64,000 nt of DNA, from positions 124,001 to 188,000 of the forward strand of contig JAXLSZ010000004.1 in the NCBI GenBank assembly GCA_046330315.1, read 5' to 3'. Origin of the DNA: JAXLSZ01 sp046330315 (lineage in GTDB: Bacteria > Actinomycetota > Thermoleophilia > Solirubrobacterales > 70-9). The notes below the pieces were generated by a model that saw nothing but the letters and a program-made list of their open reading frames with translations, did no database searches and had not been told where the DNA came from. A program made the position numbers and the translations under genes. Positions 16,201 to 25,156 of this stretch are shown piece after piece (the first letter of the stretch is position 1; each line of letters begins with the position of its first letter).

Positions 16201-17334
16201 GTGCGAACGCGAGTCGTGGTCCTTGGCGCCGGCTTCGGCGGGATGGAGCTCTCGACGATTCTCTCCGAGGAGGTCGGCGAGATGGTCGAGGTGACGCTGA
16301 TCGACAAGGGCGACGCGTTCGTGTTCGGTTTCTCGAAGCTCGACGTGATGTTCGGGCGCACGACGCTCGACCAGGTGCGCCTGCCCTACTCGTCCTTCAC
16401 CCACCCGGGGGTCCGGTTGCTGCGGGAGACGATCACGGCGATCGACCCGGTGGCGAGGGTGGTGAGCACCGACGTCGCGACCCACGAGGCCGACATCCTC
16501 GTGGTCGCGCTCGGTGCCGACTACGACCTCGCCGCCACGCCCGGCCTCGCCGAATCCGGCAGCGAGTTCTACTCCGCGGACGGTGCGGCCCGACTCGGGG
16601 AGGCGCTCGCCGCCGCCGACCCGGGGAACTACGTGATCGGGGTCTGCGACGCTCCCTTCAAGTGTCCGCCCGCGCCCAGCGAGTGCGCGCTGCTGCTCCA
16701 CGACCACCTGGTGGCGCGGGGAATCCGCGAGCGCAGCACGATCACCTTCACGATCCCGCTGCCGAGCCCCGTGCCGCCCTCGCCGCAGGCTTCGCAGGCG
16801 CTGCTTTCCGAGTTCGCCGAGCGGGGCATCCGGTTCCTGCCGGGCGCTCGGGTCGCCTCGCTCGACGCCGAGCGTCGCGTCGTCTCGCTCGACGACGGCC
16901 AGGACCTGCCCTGCGACCTCTTCCTCGGCGTGCCCCGGCACGGCGCTCCGCAGGTGGTGCTCGACAGCGTCCTGGCCGAGGACCGCTACATCCCCGTGGA
17001 CTCCCGGACGCTCGCCACCCGGTTCCCGGACGTCTTCGCCGTCGGCGACGTCGCCACGGTCGGCGTCCCGAAGGCGGGCGTCTTCTCCGAAGGGGCCGCA
17101 CGCGTCGTGGCCCGCTCGATCATCGCCCGGCTGCGCGGCGGCGAAGCGCCGGCGCCCTACGACGGCATCGGCATCTGCTACGTGGAGTTCGGTGAGGATC
17201 GGGTCGGGCGGGTCAACGTCGACTTCCTCTCCGGCCCGAGCCCGACCGGCTCCCTGGACGGACCGAGCGCCGAGTTCGTTGCCGAGAAGGAGGAGTTCGG
17301 CTCCAGCCGCCGGGCCCGCTGGTTCGGGCTCTAG
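16201..17334 (+). CDS. FAD-dependent oxidoreductase, sulfide:quinone oxidoreductase-like
   Basis: 377 residues of the two-dinucleotide-binding flavoprotein superfamily. N-terminal FAD motif GAGFGGMEL, a second ALGADYD segment, the conserved cysteine in FKCPPAPSE (about residue 157), and the C-terminal FAD contact FAVGDVATVGVPKAG. The F-K-C-P-P-A-P context is typical of SQR and flavocytochrome c sulfide dehydrogenase; whether the full three-cysteine set is present is doubtful, so sulfide oxidation is only a suggestion. GTG 16201 is leaderless (TAGGGT, 16189-16194). Confidence 0.72.
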   Translation: MRTRVVVLGAGFGGMELSTILSEEVGEMVEVTLIDKGDAFVFGFSKLDVMFGRTTLDQVRLPYSSFTHPGVRLLRETITAIDPVARVVSTDVATHEADILVVALGADYDLAATPGLAESGSEFYSADGAARLGEALAAADPGNYVIGVCDAPFKCPPAPSECALLLHDHLVARGIRERSTITFTIPLPSPVPPSPQASQALLSEFAERGIRFLPGARVASLDAERRVVSLDDGQDLPCDLFLGVPRHGAPQVVLDSVLAEDRYIPVDSRTLATRFPDVFAVGDVATVGVPKAGVFSEGAARVVARSIIARLRGGEAPAPYDGIGICYVEFGEDRVGRVNVDFLSGPSPTGSLDGPSAEFVAEKEEFGSSRRARWFGL

Positions 17335-17528
17335 GTTCTGGGTCGGGCAGAGCGCGTGCGGGGGCTCCGGCGGCGCGTGCGGGGGCTCGGCGGGCGCATT
17401 TGCCTGCCTCCCCAGTCAGGGATGCCGGGACGCGCACCGACCTCTGCCGGCCGCAGGCGGGCCGCCCTGTAACGTCGCGGGCCCTGCCCGGACTGTTCGA
17501 GATGAGCGGAATCGGAAGGTTGGCGACG

Positions 17529-18194
17529 ATGCTGAACCCCCACAAGACGCGGATGCCCGAGCCCGACCAGGCGCTGGCAGGGCGCGAGCAGCCCGCCTTC
17601 GAGGTGCCCGATCGCCACGCGGTGCTCGGCACCCCGCTGAAGCCGCCCTTCCCCGAGGGGATCGAGACCGCGTACTTCGCCCTCGGCTGCTTCTGGGGCG
17701 CCGAGCGGCTCTTCTGGCGGCTCGACGGCGTCTACACGACGGCGGCCGGCTACATGAACGGCTACACGCCCAACCCCACCTACGAGGAGGTCTGCAGCGG
17801 GGCGACCGGGCACGCCGAGGCGGTCCTCGTCGCCTTCGACCCAGAGCGCGTCTCCTACGCCGACCTCCTCAGGGTCTTTTTCGAGGAGCACGACCCGACC
17901 CAGGGCATGAGGCAGGGCAACGACGTCGGCACCCAGTACCGCTCCGGGATCTACTTCGCCGACGACGCCCAGAAGGCCGCCGCCGAGGCGATGCTCACCA
18001 GCTACGACGAGGCGCTTCGCGCCGCCGGCAGGCAGGCGGCGACCACCGAGATCGAGCCCGCCGGCCCCTTCTACTACGCAGAGGACTACCACCAGCAGTA
18101 CCTGCACAGGGTCCCCAACGGCTATTGCGGCCTGGCCGGGACCGGCATCGCCTGCGAGATCCCCTCCGGCGTCGGCGCGCCGCCCGCCGCCTGA
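17529..18194 (+). CDS. msrA: peptide methionine (S)-S-oxide reductase
   Basis: 221 residues. The catalytic GCFWG (C54) is in the normal context, GYMNGYTPNPTYEEVCSG and EHDPTQGMRQGNDVGTQYRS are family signatures, and the C-terminal YHQQYLHRVPNGYCGL carries the resolving Cys. It repairs oxidised methionine with thioredoxin as reductant. ATG 17529 is chosen; an in-frame ATG 27 nt upstream is possible. The last 22 codons and the stop are repeated downstream as DNA. Confidence 0.95.
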   Translation: MLNPHKTRMPEPDQALAGREQPAFEVPDRHAVLGTPLKPPFPEGIETAYFALGCFWGAERLFWRLDGVYTTAAGYMNGYTPNPTYEEVCSGATGHAEAVLVAFDPERVSYADLLRVFFEEHDPTQGMRQGNDVGTQYRSGIYFADDAQKAAAEAMLTSYDEALRAAGRQAATTEIEPAGPFYYAEDYHQQYLHRVPNGYCGLAGTGIACEIPSGVGAPPAA

Positions 18195-18310
18195 ACCCTG
18201 GCCGGGACCGGGGTCGCCCTGCGAGATCCCCTCCGGCGTCGGCGCGCCGCCCGCCGCCTGAACCCTGGCCGGGACTGGGGTCGCCCTGCGAGATCCCCTC
18301 CGGCGTCGGC
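18131..18310. repeat. tandem duplication of the msrA 3' end (66-67 bp units)
   Basis: Unit 1 (18131-18196) contains the last msrA codons and TGA. Unit 2 (18197-18263) repeats it with few changes including the stop, and unit 3 starts at 18264 and loses similarity after about 18310. The copies beyond the stop are untranslated. Confidence 0.85.
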
Positions 18311-18443
18311 CCTCGGCCCGCTGCCCGGCCCCCGGGCATCGGTCCGGCCCGGCGCCCGATGCCGGCGGCACCCGCCGGCGCCTCTCCCCGCGGGCCATCC
18401 CGCCCGGGAGGCCCGGGCGCATCTCAACTAGCATTCCGCCGCT

Positions 18444-20621
18444 GTGACGCCGACCCTGGGCTCCTACATCGGCGGCTGCCTAGCGGTGGTCGGAATCGCT
18501 GCCTCCCTGGGGCTCGGCGGCTACTGGCTGCGCCGCTGGATCGTCCCGGAGTTCTCGGGCGCATTGGCCCGCCTTGCCGACGTGACCGTCGCGGTCGCCC
18601 TGCTGATCATCTCGCTCGAACTGCTCGGGACGCTGAGCATCCTGCGGTTGGGCTGGATCGTCGCCGTGACGATCGCGATCGGGCTGCTCGCCGCCCTGGT
18701 CGGCCACCGGATGGCACCCGCGGAGGTGCGCCCGATCGAGGCGCCGAAGGTGCAGAGGCTTGCCCTGCTGATCGCCGTCGCCGTCGCTTCCTGGACGGTT
18801 GCGGAGTGGACGTTCCCCTCTCTGCTCAGCCTCGACCAGGGGATGTTCGGAGGCGACACCACCTGGTACCACATGCCCTTCGCGGCGCGCTTCGCCCAGG
18901 AGGGCTCCACCTGGCACCTGCACCTCACCGACCCGTTGCGGCTGGCGGCCTGGTTCTACCCGCAGAGCTCCGAGCTCGTCCACGGAGCGGCGATCGCCCT
19001 GATGCAGAGCGACTGGCTCTCGCCGCTGATCAACATGTTCTGGCTGGCGGTCGCCCTGCTCGGCGCCTACTGCATCGGCCGCCCCTACCGGGTCGGCCCG
19101 GCGACCCTGGTGGCGGCGGCGCTGGTCCTCGACTCGGGGGTGATGATCGAGACCCAGCCCGGCGAGGGCCGCAACGACATCATGGGCTTGGCCTTCCTGA
19201 TCGTCTTCGCCGCCTTCCTGATCAACGGCCACCAGCGCCGTGCGCCCGAGGCCGGCGCCGTCGCCGACACACCGGACCCCGACGCGCCCCTGCTCGACCG
19301 CGGCCCGCTGGTCATGGCGGGCGTCGCCGCCGGCCTGGCGATCTCGGTCAAGCTCACCTTCCTGGCGCCGGTGCTGGCGATCGCCGCCGGCGTGGTGATC
19401 TTCAGCGGCCGCGGTCGCCACCTGATCACCGCCGCGACCCTCGCCGCCTCGATGTTCGTGGTCGGCGGCTACTGGTACGTGCGGGCGGCGATCAAGACAG
19501 GGGGCAACCCGATACCCCAGAGCGGCTGGGGACCCCTGCACCTGCCGCGGCCCGACCAGATGCCGCTCGACCCCCGCCCGCGCTTCAGCGTCGCCCACTA
19601 CCTGAACGAGCCGACGATCTACCGCAAGTGGTTCTTCCCCGAGCTCGACAACGCGCTCGGCCCGCTCTTCCCCCTGATCCTGGTGATAGCCGCCGCAGCC
19701 GCCGTCTACGTGATCTTCCGCTCGCGCAACAGGATCCTCAAGGTGATCGCCGCCGCGGCGCTGATCACCGCGGTCGTCTACATCTTCACCCCGCTGACCG
19801 CAGCCGGGCAGGAGGGCTCGCCCACCGGCTTCTTCACCAACACCCGCTACCTGATGCCGGGCCTCGTCCTCGCTTTGATGCTGCTGCCGATCGTGCGGCC
19901 GCTGCGGGCGCCGGAGGGCCGCGCGCGGATCACGCTCTACTTCCTGACCGCCGTCTACGCGGTCTCGGTGCTGAGCACGCCGAAGTGGTACCCGACCTAC
20001 CTGGCCGGAGCCGTGTTCATCACCCTGGCCCTGATCTGGATGCCGGCGGCCTTCGTCTACCTGAAGGGCGAGCGCCGGCTGGGCACCGCGACCGCGGTGC
20101 TCGCCGGGGCCGCCGTGGTGGTGGCCGCGATCGCCCTCGGCCGCGCCCAGGAGGTCCAGTACTTCGAGCAGCACTACACGAACCCGAAGCTCTTCCTCCA
20201 GGACGGCGGCCCCCAGAAGGCCTACCTGTTTGCCCGCGGGCAGCGCGACAAGCGGATCGGCATCGCCGGCTCGGGCGAGATCTTCTTCGGCCAGTACGGC
20301 TACTACGGAGCCGACCTCTCCAACCGGGTCCAGTTCATCGGCGTCCGGGGTCCCCACGGGGCGTACCGGCTCGCCGCCAAGTGCCGGACGTTCCGCAGGC
20401 TGGTCAATCACGGCCGCTTCGACTACCTGGTGGTCAGCCAGTACACCCAGGACTCCCCGGACTCGCCCTACCGCTACCCGATCCGTGCCTGGCTGAGGAG
20501 CGACCCGGCGGTCAAGGAGATCGTCGCCGAGCCGGACATCACCCCCCAGCCCGATTTCGTCTACAAGGTGACGGGCAAGCTCGATCCGGCGGGCTGCGCG
20601 GATCTCGGCCAGGGCGGGTAG
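18444..20621 (+). CDS. large polytopic membrane protein, GT-C glycosyltransferase-like
   Basis: 725 residues with about a dozen membrane helices and a soluble C-terminal domain (from about 590). An acidic loop after the third or fourth helix, G-G-D-T-T-W-Y-H-M-P, is where GT-C enzymes (ArnT/PMT/GT39-like) place their catalytic Asp. The rest of the layout, long membrane region plus periplasmic tail, agrees with lipid-linked sugar transferases. No closer family is recognisable. GTG 18444 has TAGCAT (18429-18434) 9 nt upstream. Confidence 0.6.
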   Translation: MTPTLGSYIGGCLAVVGIAASLGLGGYWLRRWIVPEFSGALARLADVTVAVALLIISLELLGTLSILRLGWIVAVTIAIGLLAALVGHRMAPAEVRPIEAPKVQRLALLIAVAVASWTVAEWTFPSLLSLDQGMFGGDTTWYHMPFAARFAQEGSTWHLHLTDPLRLAAWFYPQSSELVHGAAIALMQSDWLSPLINMFWLAVALLGAYCIGRPYRVGPATLVAAALVLDSGVMIETQPGEGRNDIMGLAFLIVFAAFLINGHQRRAPEAGAVADTPDPDAPLLDRGPLVMAGVAAGLAISVKLTFLAPVLAIAAGVVIFSGRGRHLITAATLAASMFVVGGYWYVRAAIKTGGNPIPQSGWGPLHLPRPDQMPLDPRPRFSVAHYLNEPTIYRKWFFPELDNALGPLFPLILVIAAAAAVYVIFRSRNRILKVIAAAALITAVVYIFTPLTAAGQEGSPTGFFTNTRYLMPGLVLALMLLPIVRPLRAPEGRARITLYFLTAVYAVSVLSTPKWYPTYLAGAVFITLALIWMPAAFVYLKGERRLGTATAVLAGAAVVVAAIALGRAQEVQYFEQHYTNPKLFLQDGGPQKAYLFARGQRDKRIGIAGSGEIFFGQYGYYGADLSNRVQFIGVRGPHGAYRLAAKCRTFRRLVNHGRFDYLVVSQYTQDSPDSPYRYPIRAWLRSDPAVKEIVAEPDITPQPDFVYKVTGKLDPAGCADLGQGG

Positions 20622-20674
20622 CCGGAGCGGATCGTTCGTGATCGGCCACACGGCGCCCTAGAGTTCAGGGCAGA

Positions 20675-20748
20675 GCCCCCGTAGCTCAGCTGGATAGAGC
20701 GCCGGCCTTCTAAGCCGGATGTCGCAGGTTCGAGTCCTGCCGGGGGTG
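20675..20748 (+). tRNA. tRNA-Arg (anticodon TCT)
   Basis: A 74-nt cloverleaf. Acceptor stem GCCCCCG/CGGGGGT (one G-U), anticodon stem CCGGC/GCCGG with loop CTTCTAA (anticodon 20709-20711), and T arm GCAGG/CCTGC. No CCA. TAGAGT -10 box at 20659-20664. A relic of this tRNA's 3' half occurs in the genomic island at 35531. Confidence 0.95.
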
Positions 20749-20848
20749 CTGAGTGGGCCTCGGCCCCCCGCACCCGGAGCGCGGCGCCGGAGCGCCCCCC
20801 CCGTTCTCGCACCCGGGCGCGGCGCGCGGTGACTCCGGCCGGCCCGGA

Positions 20849-21406
20849 TCAGCCGCGGGCGCCCTCGGCGCGGGCGGTCAGCTCGAGCTCCAGCTCCACC
20901 CGGTCGCTTACCAGGGCTCCGGCCGCCTCGAGCACGCCGGCCCCGATCACCCCGAAGTCGCGGCGGCTGAGTTCGCCGCTGACCCGCAAGGTGATCTCCT
21001 CGGGGGGCTCGGGCGCTGCCAGGTCTCCCCCGAGGGCCGCCTTCAGCTCCACCTCGCGGGGCTCCCCGCGGATCGTGAGGTCGCCGACGATCTGCAGCTC
21101 CCGCTCTCCTCCGCCGGCCTCCTCGATCCGGGTCGATGCGAAGGTACAGCGCGGGTGCGCCCCCGCGTCGAAGAAGTCGGGACCGAGCAGGACCTCGTCG
21201 CGCTTGGCGTCGCCGGTCCGGAGGCTGGCCATCGCGACGCTGCCGGTCGCCCCCGTGGGCCCCGAGCCATCGGTTTCGATGGTCCCCTCGAAGTCCTCCA
21301 GCTCGCCCCAGACGGTGGCGACCATCAGGTGCTTGACCGCGAACCGCACGCGGGAGCGGCGCGGGTCGATCCGCCAGCGCCGCGCGTCGCTCAACTGCTC
21401 GTCCAC
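20849..21406 (-). CDS. YceI-family protein
   Basis: 185 residues of the YceI lipocalin-like fold: W-R-I-D-P opening, V-R-F-A-V-K-H-L-M strand, F-x-G-x-I stretch, D-F-F-D-A-G-A-H-P motif and a C-terminal F-G-V-I. Family members bind polyisoprenoids or quinones and are often exported; no signal peptide is seen here. GTG 21406 overlaps the end of the radical SAM gene by 16 nt, so it is the third gene of a coupled operon. Confidence 0.88.
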   Translation of the reverse strand: MDEQLSDARRWRIDPRRSRVRFAVKHLMVATVWGELEDFEGTIETDGSGPTGATGSVAMASLRTGDAKRDEVLLGPDFFDAGAHPRCTFASTRIEEAGGGERELQIVGDLTIRGEPREVELKAALGGDLAAPEPPEEITLRVSGELSRRDFGVIGAGVLEAAGALVSDRVELELELTARAEGARG

Positions 21407-22557
21407 GGCCCCCGGGGAGCTCGCGGCGCGTCCTTCGGAAGGTATGGACAGCTCGGATCGGCGGCGAGGACGTCCCCGGTCACCGCGAAGGCGCGGGCCC
21501 GGCTGCCCCCGCAGACCTCGCGGAACTCGCATGCGCCGCACTTGCCGCCCAGCGCGTCGGGGTCGCGGAGCCGGCGAAAGAGCGGGCTCCGGCGGTAGAT
21601 GTCGACCGGCGAGCGGACACGGACGTTGCCCGCCGAGAGGGGCAGGAAGCCCGAAGGGGTGACCTCTCCGCGGTGCGAGACGAACATGAAGCCGCGCCCG
21701 TCGTTGACGCCCTTGGCGGGCCGGTTGAGGCCGTCTGCGAACCGGTAGCCGGCTCCCGCGGGGGCGGCGCTCCCGGAGCGCTGCAGGGCGATCCTCCGGT
21801 ATTGCGGCGCCGCGGTGGCCTTGACGTCGAACGGCAGCTCCGAAGAGATCTCGTAGAGCCAGCCGAGGACGCGCTCGTGCGAGGCCGCCGAGAGCATCGG
21901 CAGGTCGGCTCCGCGCCCGGTCGGCACCAGGAAGAACACCGACCACTGGACGACGCCCCATCTCTCGAGAGCCGGCACCATGCGCTCCAGCTCCTCCTCG
22001 TTGAGCCCGCAGACCGTCGTGTTGACCTGCAGCGAGAGCCCCGCCTCGGCGGCCGCCTCCATGCCCGCCATGGTCCGCCTGAAGGAGCCCTCGAAGCCGC
22101 GAAAAGCGTCGTGCCTGGCAGGGTCGGCCGCGTCGACGCTGAAGGCGACCCGCCTGATCCCGGCCGCTCGCGCCTGCAGCATCCGCTTGGGCGTGGTCAG
22201 CGCCGTGGCCGTGGGGGTGAGCGAGACCCGCAGCCCGGCCTCGGTGGCGTGAGAGGCGAGGTCGAAGAGGTCGCGCCGCATCAGCGGGTCGCCGCCGGTC
22301 AGCACCAGGATCGGCCGGGTGCCAAAGCCCGCGAGCTGATCGATCAGCCGGTGGCCCTGGGCGGTCGTCAGCTCCAGCGGGTGCCGGCGCGGCTGGGCAT
22401 CCGCGCGGCAGTGCTTGCAGGCGTAGGCACAGGCCCTGGTCACCTCCCAGGCGATCGTGAACGGGGCCCGGTCGAAGTCGAGGCGCCGCAGCCACTCGTC
22501 GCGCTCCGACCGTGCCGCGCGTGCTCCGGCCTCGGCCTCGGCCGGTTCGGCCCTCAT
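21391..22557 (-). CDS. radical SAM/SPASM protein, AhbD-like (TIGR04053 type)
   Basis: 388 residues. The radical SAM cluster motif is C-A-Y-A-C-K-H-C (CxxxCxxC) at about 49-56, SAM-binding LVLTGGDPL follows, and a C-terminal SPASM region binds auxiliary clusters (C-G-A-C-E-F-R-E-V-C). The opening LDFDRAPFTIAWEVTRAC matches the family that includes AhbD, which decarboxylates Fe-coproporphyrin to heme in the siroheme-dependent route. Function as heme synthase is inferred. ATG 22557 overlaps the upstream TGA as ATGA. Confidence 0.78.
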   Translation of the reverse strand: MRAEPAEAEAGARAARSERDEWLRRLDFDRAPFTIAWEVTRACAYACKHCRADAQPRRHPLELTTAQGHRLIDQLAGFGTRPILVLTGGDPLMRRDLFDLASHATEAGLRVSLTPTATALTTPKRMLQARAAGIRRVAFSVDAADPARHDAFRGFEGSFRRTMAGMEAAAEAGLSLQVNTTVCGLNEEELERMVPALERWGVVQWSVFFLVPTGRGADLPMLSAASHERVLGWLYEISSELPFDVKATAAPQYRRIALQRSGSAAPAGAGYRFADGLNRPAKGVNDGRGFMFVSHRGEVTPSGFLPLSAGNVRVRSPVDIYRRSPLFRRLRDPDALGGKCGACEFREVCGGSRARAFAVTGDVLAADPSCPYLPKDAPRAPRGPWTSS

Positions 22558-23732
22558 GCGGCGATCTCCTCCTCGCTCAGGTAGCAGGCGGGGTCGGGAG
22601 CCGTGAAGTCGCCGGTCGCGCTGAGCGCCCGGATGCGCAGCCCGCCGTTGCAGAGATCGCGGAAGCGGCAGTCCGCGCATCGCCCGCGGAGCTCGCGCGG
22701 CTTTCGCCGGTACGGTCGCAGGGCCGGGTTGTCGCCGTTCCAGATCTCGCCGAAGGGCCGGGCGCGCACGTCCCCGACCTCCACCTGCCAGGAGAACTGG
22801 TCCGGGTGGACCTTCCCCTTCGGGTCCACGCAGGCGACCGCGACCCCGGACTGGTTGCCGCCGTTCCAGCGCAGCATCCTCTCCACCTCGGCGGCGCGCT
22901 GCGGGCGCTTGCCGCGCAGCCGCATCAGCAGCAGGACGTTGTCCACGGGGTTGTCGACGGTCAGGACCTCGATGCCAGAGCCGCGGGAATGCAGATCCTC
23001 CGCCCGGTCGAAGATCTCCTCCACGGCCTCGCGGGTCTGCGCGGGAGTCAGGTCGTGGCGGCTCAGCCGCTCCCCTCGACCGGCGTATGCGAGGTGGTAG
23101 ACGCAGAGCCGGTTGACGGACTCGCGCTCGGCGAGGTCGAAAATCGCACCGAGCTCTGGGCGGTTGAGCCCGTGCATGGTGAAGCGGACTCCGGTCCGCA
23201 GGCCGGCCTCCCGCGCGGCGGCGATGCCCCGCAGGGCGTCCTCGAAGGCGCCCCGCTTGCCGCGCATGCGGTCGTGCAGGGCCCCGATCCCGTCCACGCT
23301 CACCCCGACGTAGGAGACCCCGGCGGCAGCGACCCTCTCGGCCATCGCCTCGTCGAGCAGGGTGGCGTTGGTCGAGAGCACGGTCCTCATCCCGGCCTCC
23401 CGGGCGGCGGCGGCCAGCTCGAGCAGATCGGGCCGGATCAGCGGCTCGCCTCCGGAGAAGAGCACGGTGGGGACCCCGAAGTCCGACAGATCCCGGACCA
23501 GCTTCAGGCCCTCTTCGGTGCTCAACTCGCCAGGGTAGGCCCGGTTGTGGGAGCTGGAGTAGCAATGGCCGCAGTGCAGGTTGCAGCGCTGCGTCACGTT
23601 CCACACGACGACGGGCTTCTTGTCGGCCGAGTAGTGCAGCAGATGGGCCGGGCCGCGGGTCGAGGAGCGGCCGTAGCGAAGAGCGTCCTGGGGGCCGACG
23701 GTTCCGTTGAGGAGCCGGCTGACGCTCAGCAT
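22554..23732 (-). CDS. radical SAM protein of the AhbC/NirJ family (heme or heme d1 biosynthesis)
   Basis: 392 residues. The start S-V-S-R-L-L-N-G-T with DALRYGRSS is characteristic of 12,18-didecarboxysiroheme deacetylase AhbC and its relative NirJ. The 4Fe-4S motif C-N-L-H-C-G-H-C is at about 51-58, LFSGGEPL follows, and a SPASM tail carries C-A-D-C-R-F-R-D-L-C. Adjacent to an AhbD-like gene, it could serve alternative heme synthesis or heme d1. ATG 23732 overlaps a short leaderless ORF (23761-23726). Promoter shared with the rightward membrane gene. Confidence 0.78.
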   Translation of the reverse strand: MLSVSRLLNGTVGPQDALRYGRSSTRGPAHLLHYSADKKPVVVWNVTQRCNLHCGHCYSSSHNRAYPGELSTEEGLKLVRDLSDFGVPTVLFSGGEPLIRPDLLELAAAAREAGMRTVLSTNATLLDEAMAERVAAAGVSYVGVSVDGIGALHDRMRGKRGAFEDALRGIAAAREAGLRTGVRFTMHGLNRPELGAIFDLAERESVNRLCVYHLAYAGRGERLSRHDLTPAQTREAVEEIFDRAEDLHSRGSGIEVLTVDNPVDNVLLLMRLRGKRPQRAAEVERMLRWNGGNQSGVAVACVDPKGKVHPDQFSWQVEVGDVRARPFGEIWNGDNPALRPYRRKPRELRGRCADCRFRDLCNGGLRIRALSATGDFTAPDPACYLSEEEIAA

Positions 23733-23761
23733 CGGGCGCTGGCTCCGGCGATCGATCTCAT
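23726..23761 (-). CDS. leaderless upstream ORF (11 codons) overlapping the AhbC/NirJ start
   Basis: ATG 23761 lies exactly 8 nt after a TAGCCT -10 (complement of 23770-23775), the spacing used by leaderless genes in this window. It encodes MRSIAGASARC and stops at TGA overlapping the first codons of the radical SAM gene. Ribosomes ending here could reinitiate at ATG 23732. No peptide conservation can be tested from one sequence. Confidence 0.4.
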   Translation of the reverse strand: MRSIAGASARC

Positions 23762-23769
23762 CGGCCCCT

Positions 23770-23779
23770 AGGCTAGCCT
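23770..23779. promoter_or_regulatory. palindromic divergent -10 element
   Basis: AGGCTAGCCT is a perfect 10-bp palindrome, so TAGCCT reads both ways (23774-23779 rightward, complement of 23770-23775 leftward). It lies between the leftward radical SAM operon and the rightward NnrS-like gene, and would start both at similar strength. Confidence 0.55.
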
Positions 23780-23796
23780 AAGGCGGAACCGCCCCG

Positions 23797-25092
23797 ATGC
23801 CCGCCCAGACCTCCCCGCACCAGCCCGCCGTCCCCCGCCGAGCCGGCCGGCGCTGCGCCCCGCGGGCCCGGCAGCCCGGCGATCTGCGCCCGACCGACGT
23901 GGTCGGCGCCTTCTTCGTCGGGGGCATCGCATTCCTGCTCGCGGCGGCGGCGGCCGGAGCCGTCGAGGCCCTCGACCCATGGCCCTGGGGGCGCTGGCTG
24001 GCGCTGCACCTTGCCTTCGTCGGAGGCGTCTCGCAGCTGGTGCTCGGGGCCAGCCAGTTCTTCGTCGGCGCCTTCCTGGCGACGGACCCACCGCCCAGGC
24101 GCCTGGTCCGCGCCCAGCTCGCTGCCTGGAACGCGGGGGCGGTCGGCCTCGCGGTCGGGGTGCCCCTCTCCTCCGCTCCCCTCACCTGGGGCTCGGTGGC
24201 GCTGCTGCTGGCGGCGCTCGGCCTCTACGCCGCGGGGCTGGCCGGGATGCGGCGGCGCTCGCTCAGGCAGGCTCCCTGGGCGACCCGCTGGTACGCGTCG
24301 GGGGCGGCGTTCCTGGCGGTCGGGATCGTGATCGGCGCGATGCTCGCCCGCGGCGTCCTGTGGACCGAGGGCGACCTCCTCGCCGCCCACATGGCGCTCA
24401 ACCTGGGCGGCTGGTTCGGTGCCGCGATCGTCGGCACCCTGCACACCTTCTATCCCTCGCTGACCAGCACCGAGCTGGCCCGTCCCAGGCTCCAGGACCT
24501 GGCGCTGGGCGCCTGGCTCGGGGGAGTGGTCGCGCTTGCCGCCGGGTACGCCTGGAGTGTCGAGAGCCTCGCCGTCGCCGGGTGGCTCGGCCTGGTCGCC
24601 GGCGCCCTGGCGCTCCTGTTCAACGTCGCCGCCTCCTGGCGGAAGGCGCCCCGTCCGCTGCTGCTCCCGGCCCGCCTGGTCGGTGCCGGCCAGGTCTTCC
24701 TGCTCGCCGGGCTCCTCGTCGCCCTTGTCGCGGCGATCGATCGCGGGCCCGCTCTCGCGGTCGCCGGGTCCACCCGCGCGGCCGTCGGCACCCTGCTGGT
24801 CGCCGGCTGGGTCGGGCTCACGGTCGTCGGCTCCCTGCTTCACCTGCTCGCCGTGATGGTCCGGGTCAGGGACTTCTCCACCGCGATGCCGGCGCCCCGC
24901 CCGGCGACCGACCGGGCCGTGGCCCTGCTCGCCGCCGCGGGGGTGATCGCGGTGGCGCTCGCCCAGCTCGGGGCGGCCGGCGCCCTCGGCGAGGCCGCCT
25001 CGGCGGTCCTCCTCGCCTCCTACCTGATCCTGGGAGGGATGGTGATCCGGCTCGCCGGGCGGGTACTGCTGCGCGCTCGCCCGAGCATCTGA
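23797..25092 (+). CDS. polytopic membrane protein, NnrS/heme-copper-oxidase-like
   Basis: 431 residues with about twelve hydrophobic helices. Several helices carry histidines in G-rich contexts that recall heme-binding helices of NnrS and oxidase subunit I: LHLAFVGGVSQ, HMALNLGGWFGA, GTLHTFYPSL and SLLHLLAVM. NnrS proteins protect against nitric oxide stress in other bacteria, which fits the NO-reductase-like genes 3 kb away, but the match is by pattern only. ATG 23797 is about 17 nt after the palindromic -10, leaving a short leader. Confidence 0.5.
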   Translation: MPAQTSPHQPAVPRRAGRRCAPRARQPGDLRPTDVVGAFFVGGIAFLLAAAAAGAVEALDPWPWGRWLALHLAFVGGVSQLVLGASQFFVGAFLATDPPPRRLVRAQLAAWNAGAVGLAVGVPLSSAPLTWGSVALLLAALGLYAAGLAGMRRRSLRQAPWATRWYASGAAFLAVGIVIGAMLARGVLWTEGDLLAAHMALNLGGWFGAAIVGTLHTFYPSLTSTELARPRLQDLALGAWLGGVVALAAGYAWSVESLAVAGWLGLVAGALALLFNVAASWRKAPRPLLLPARLVGAGQVFLLAGLLVALVAAIDRGPALAVAGSTRAAVGTLLVAGWVGLTVVGSLLHLLAVMVRVRDFSTAMPAPRPATDRAVALLAAAGVIAVALAQLGAAGALGEAASAVLLASYLILGGMVIRLAGRVLLRARPSI

Positions 25093-25156
25093 CCGAGGCA
25101 GGCGCCGGGGCGGCCCGGCCCGACGGACACGGGGGCGATCGGGCAGACTTGTGCGC

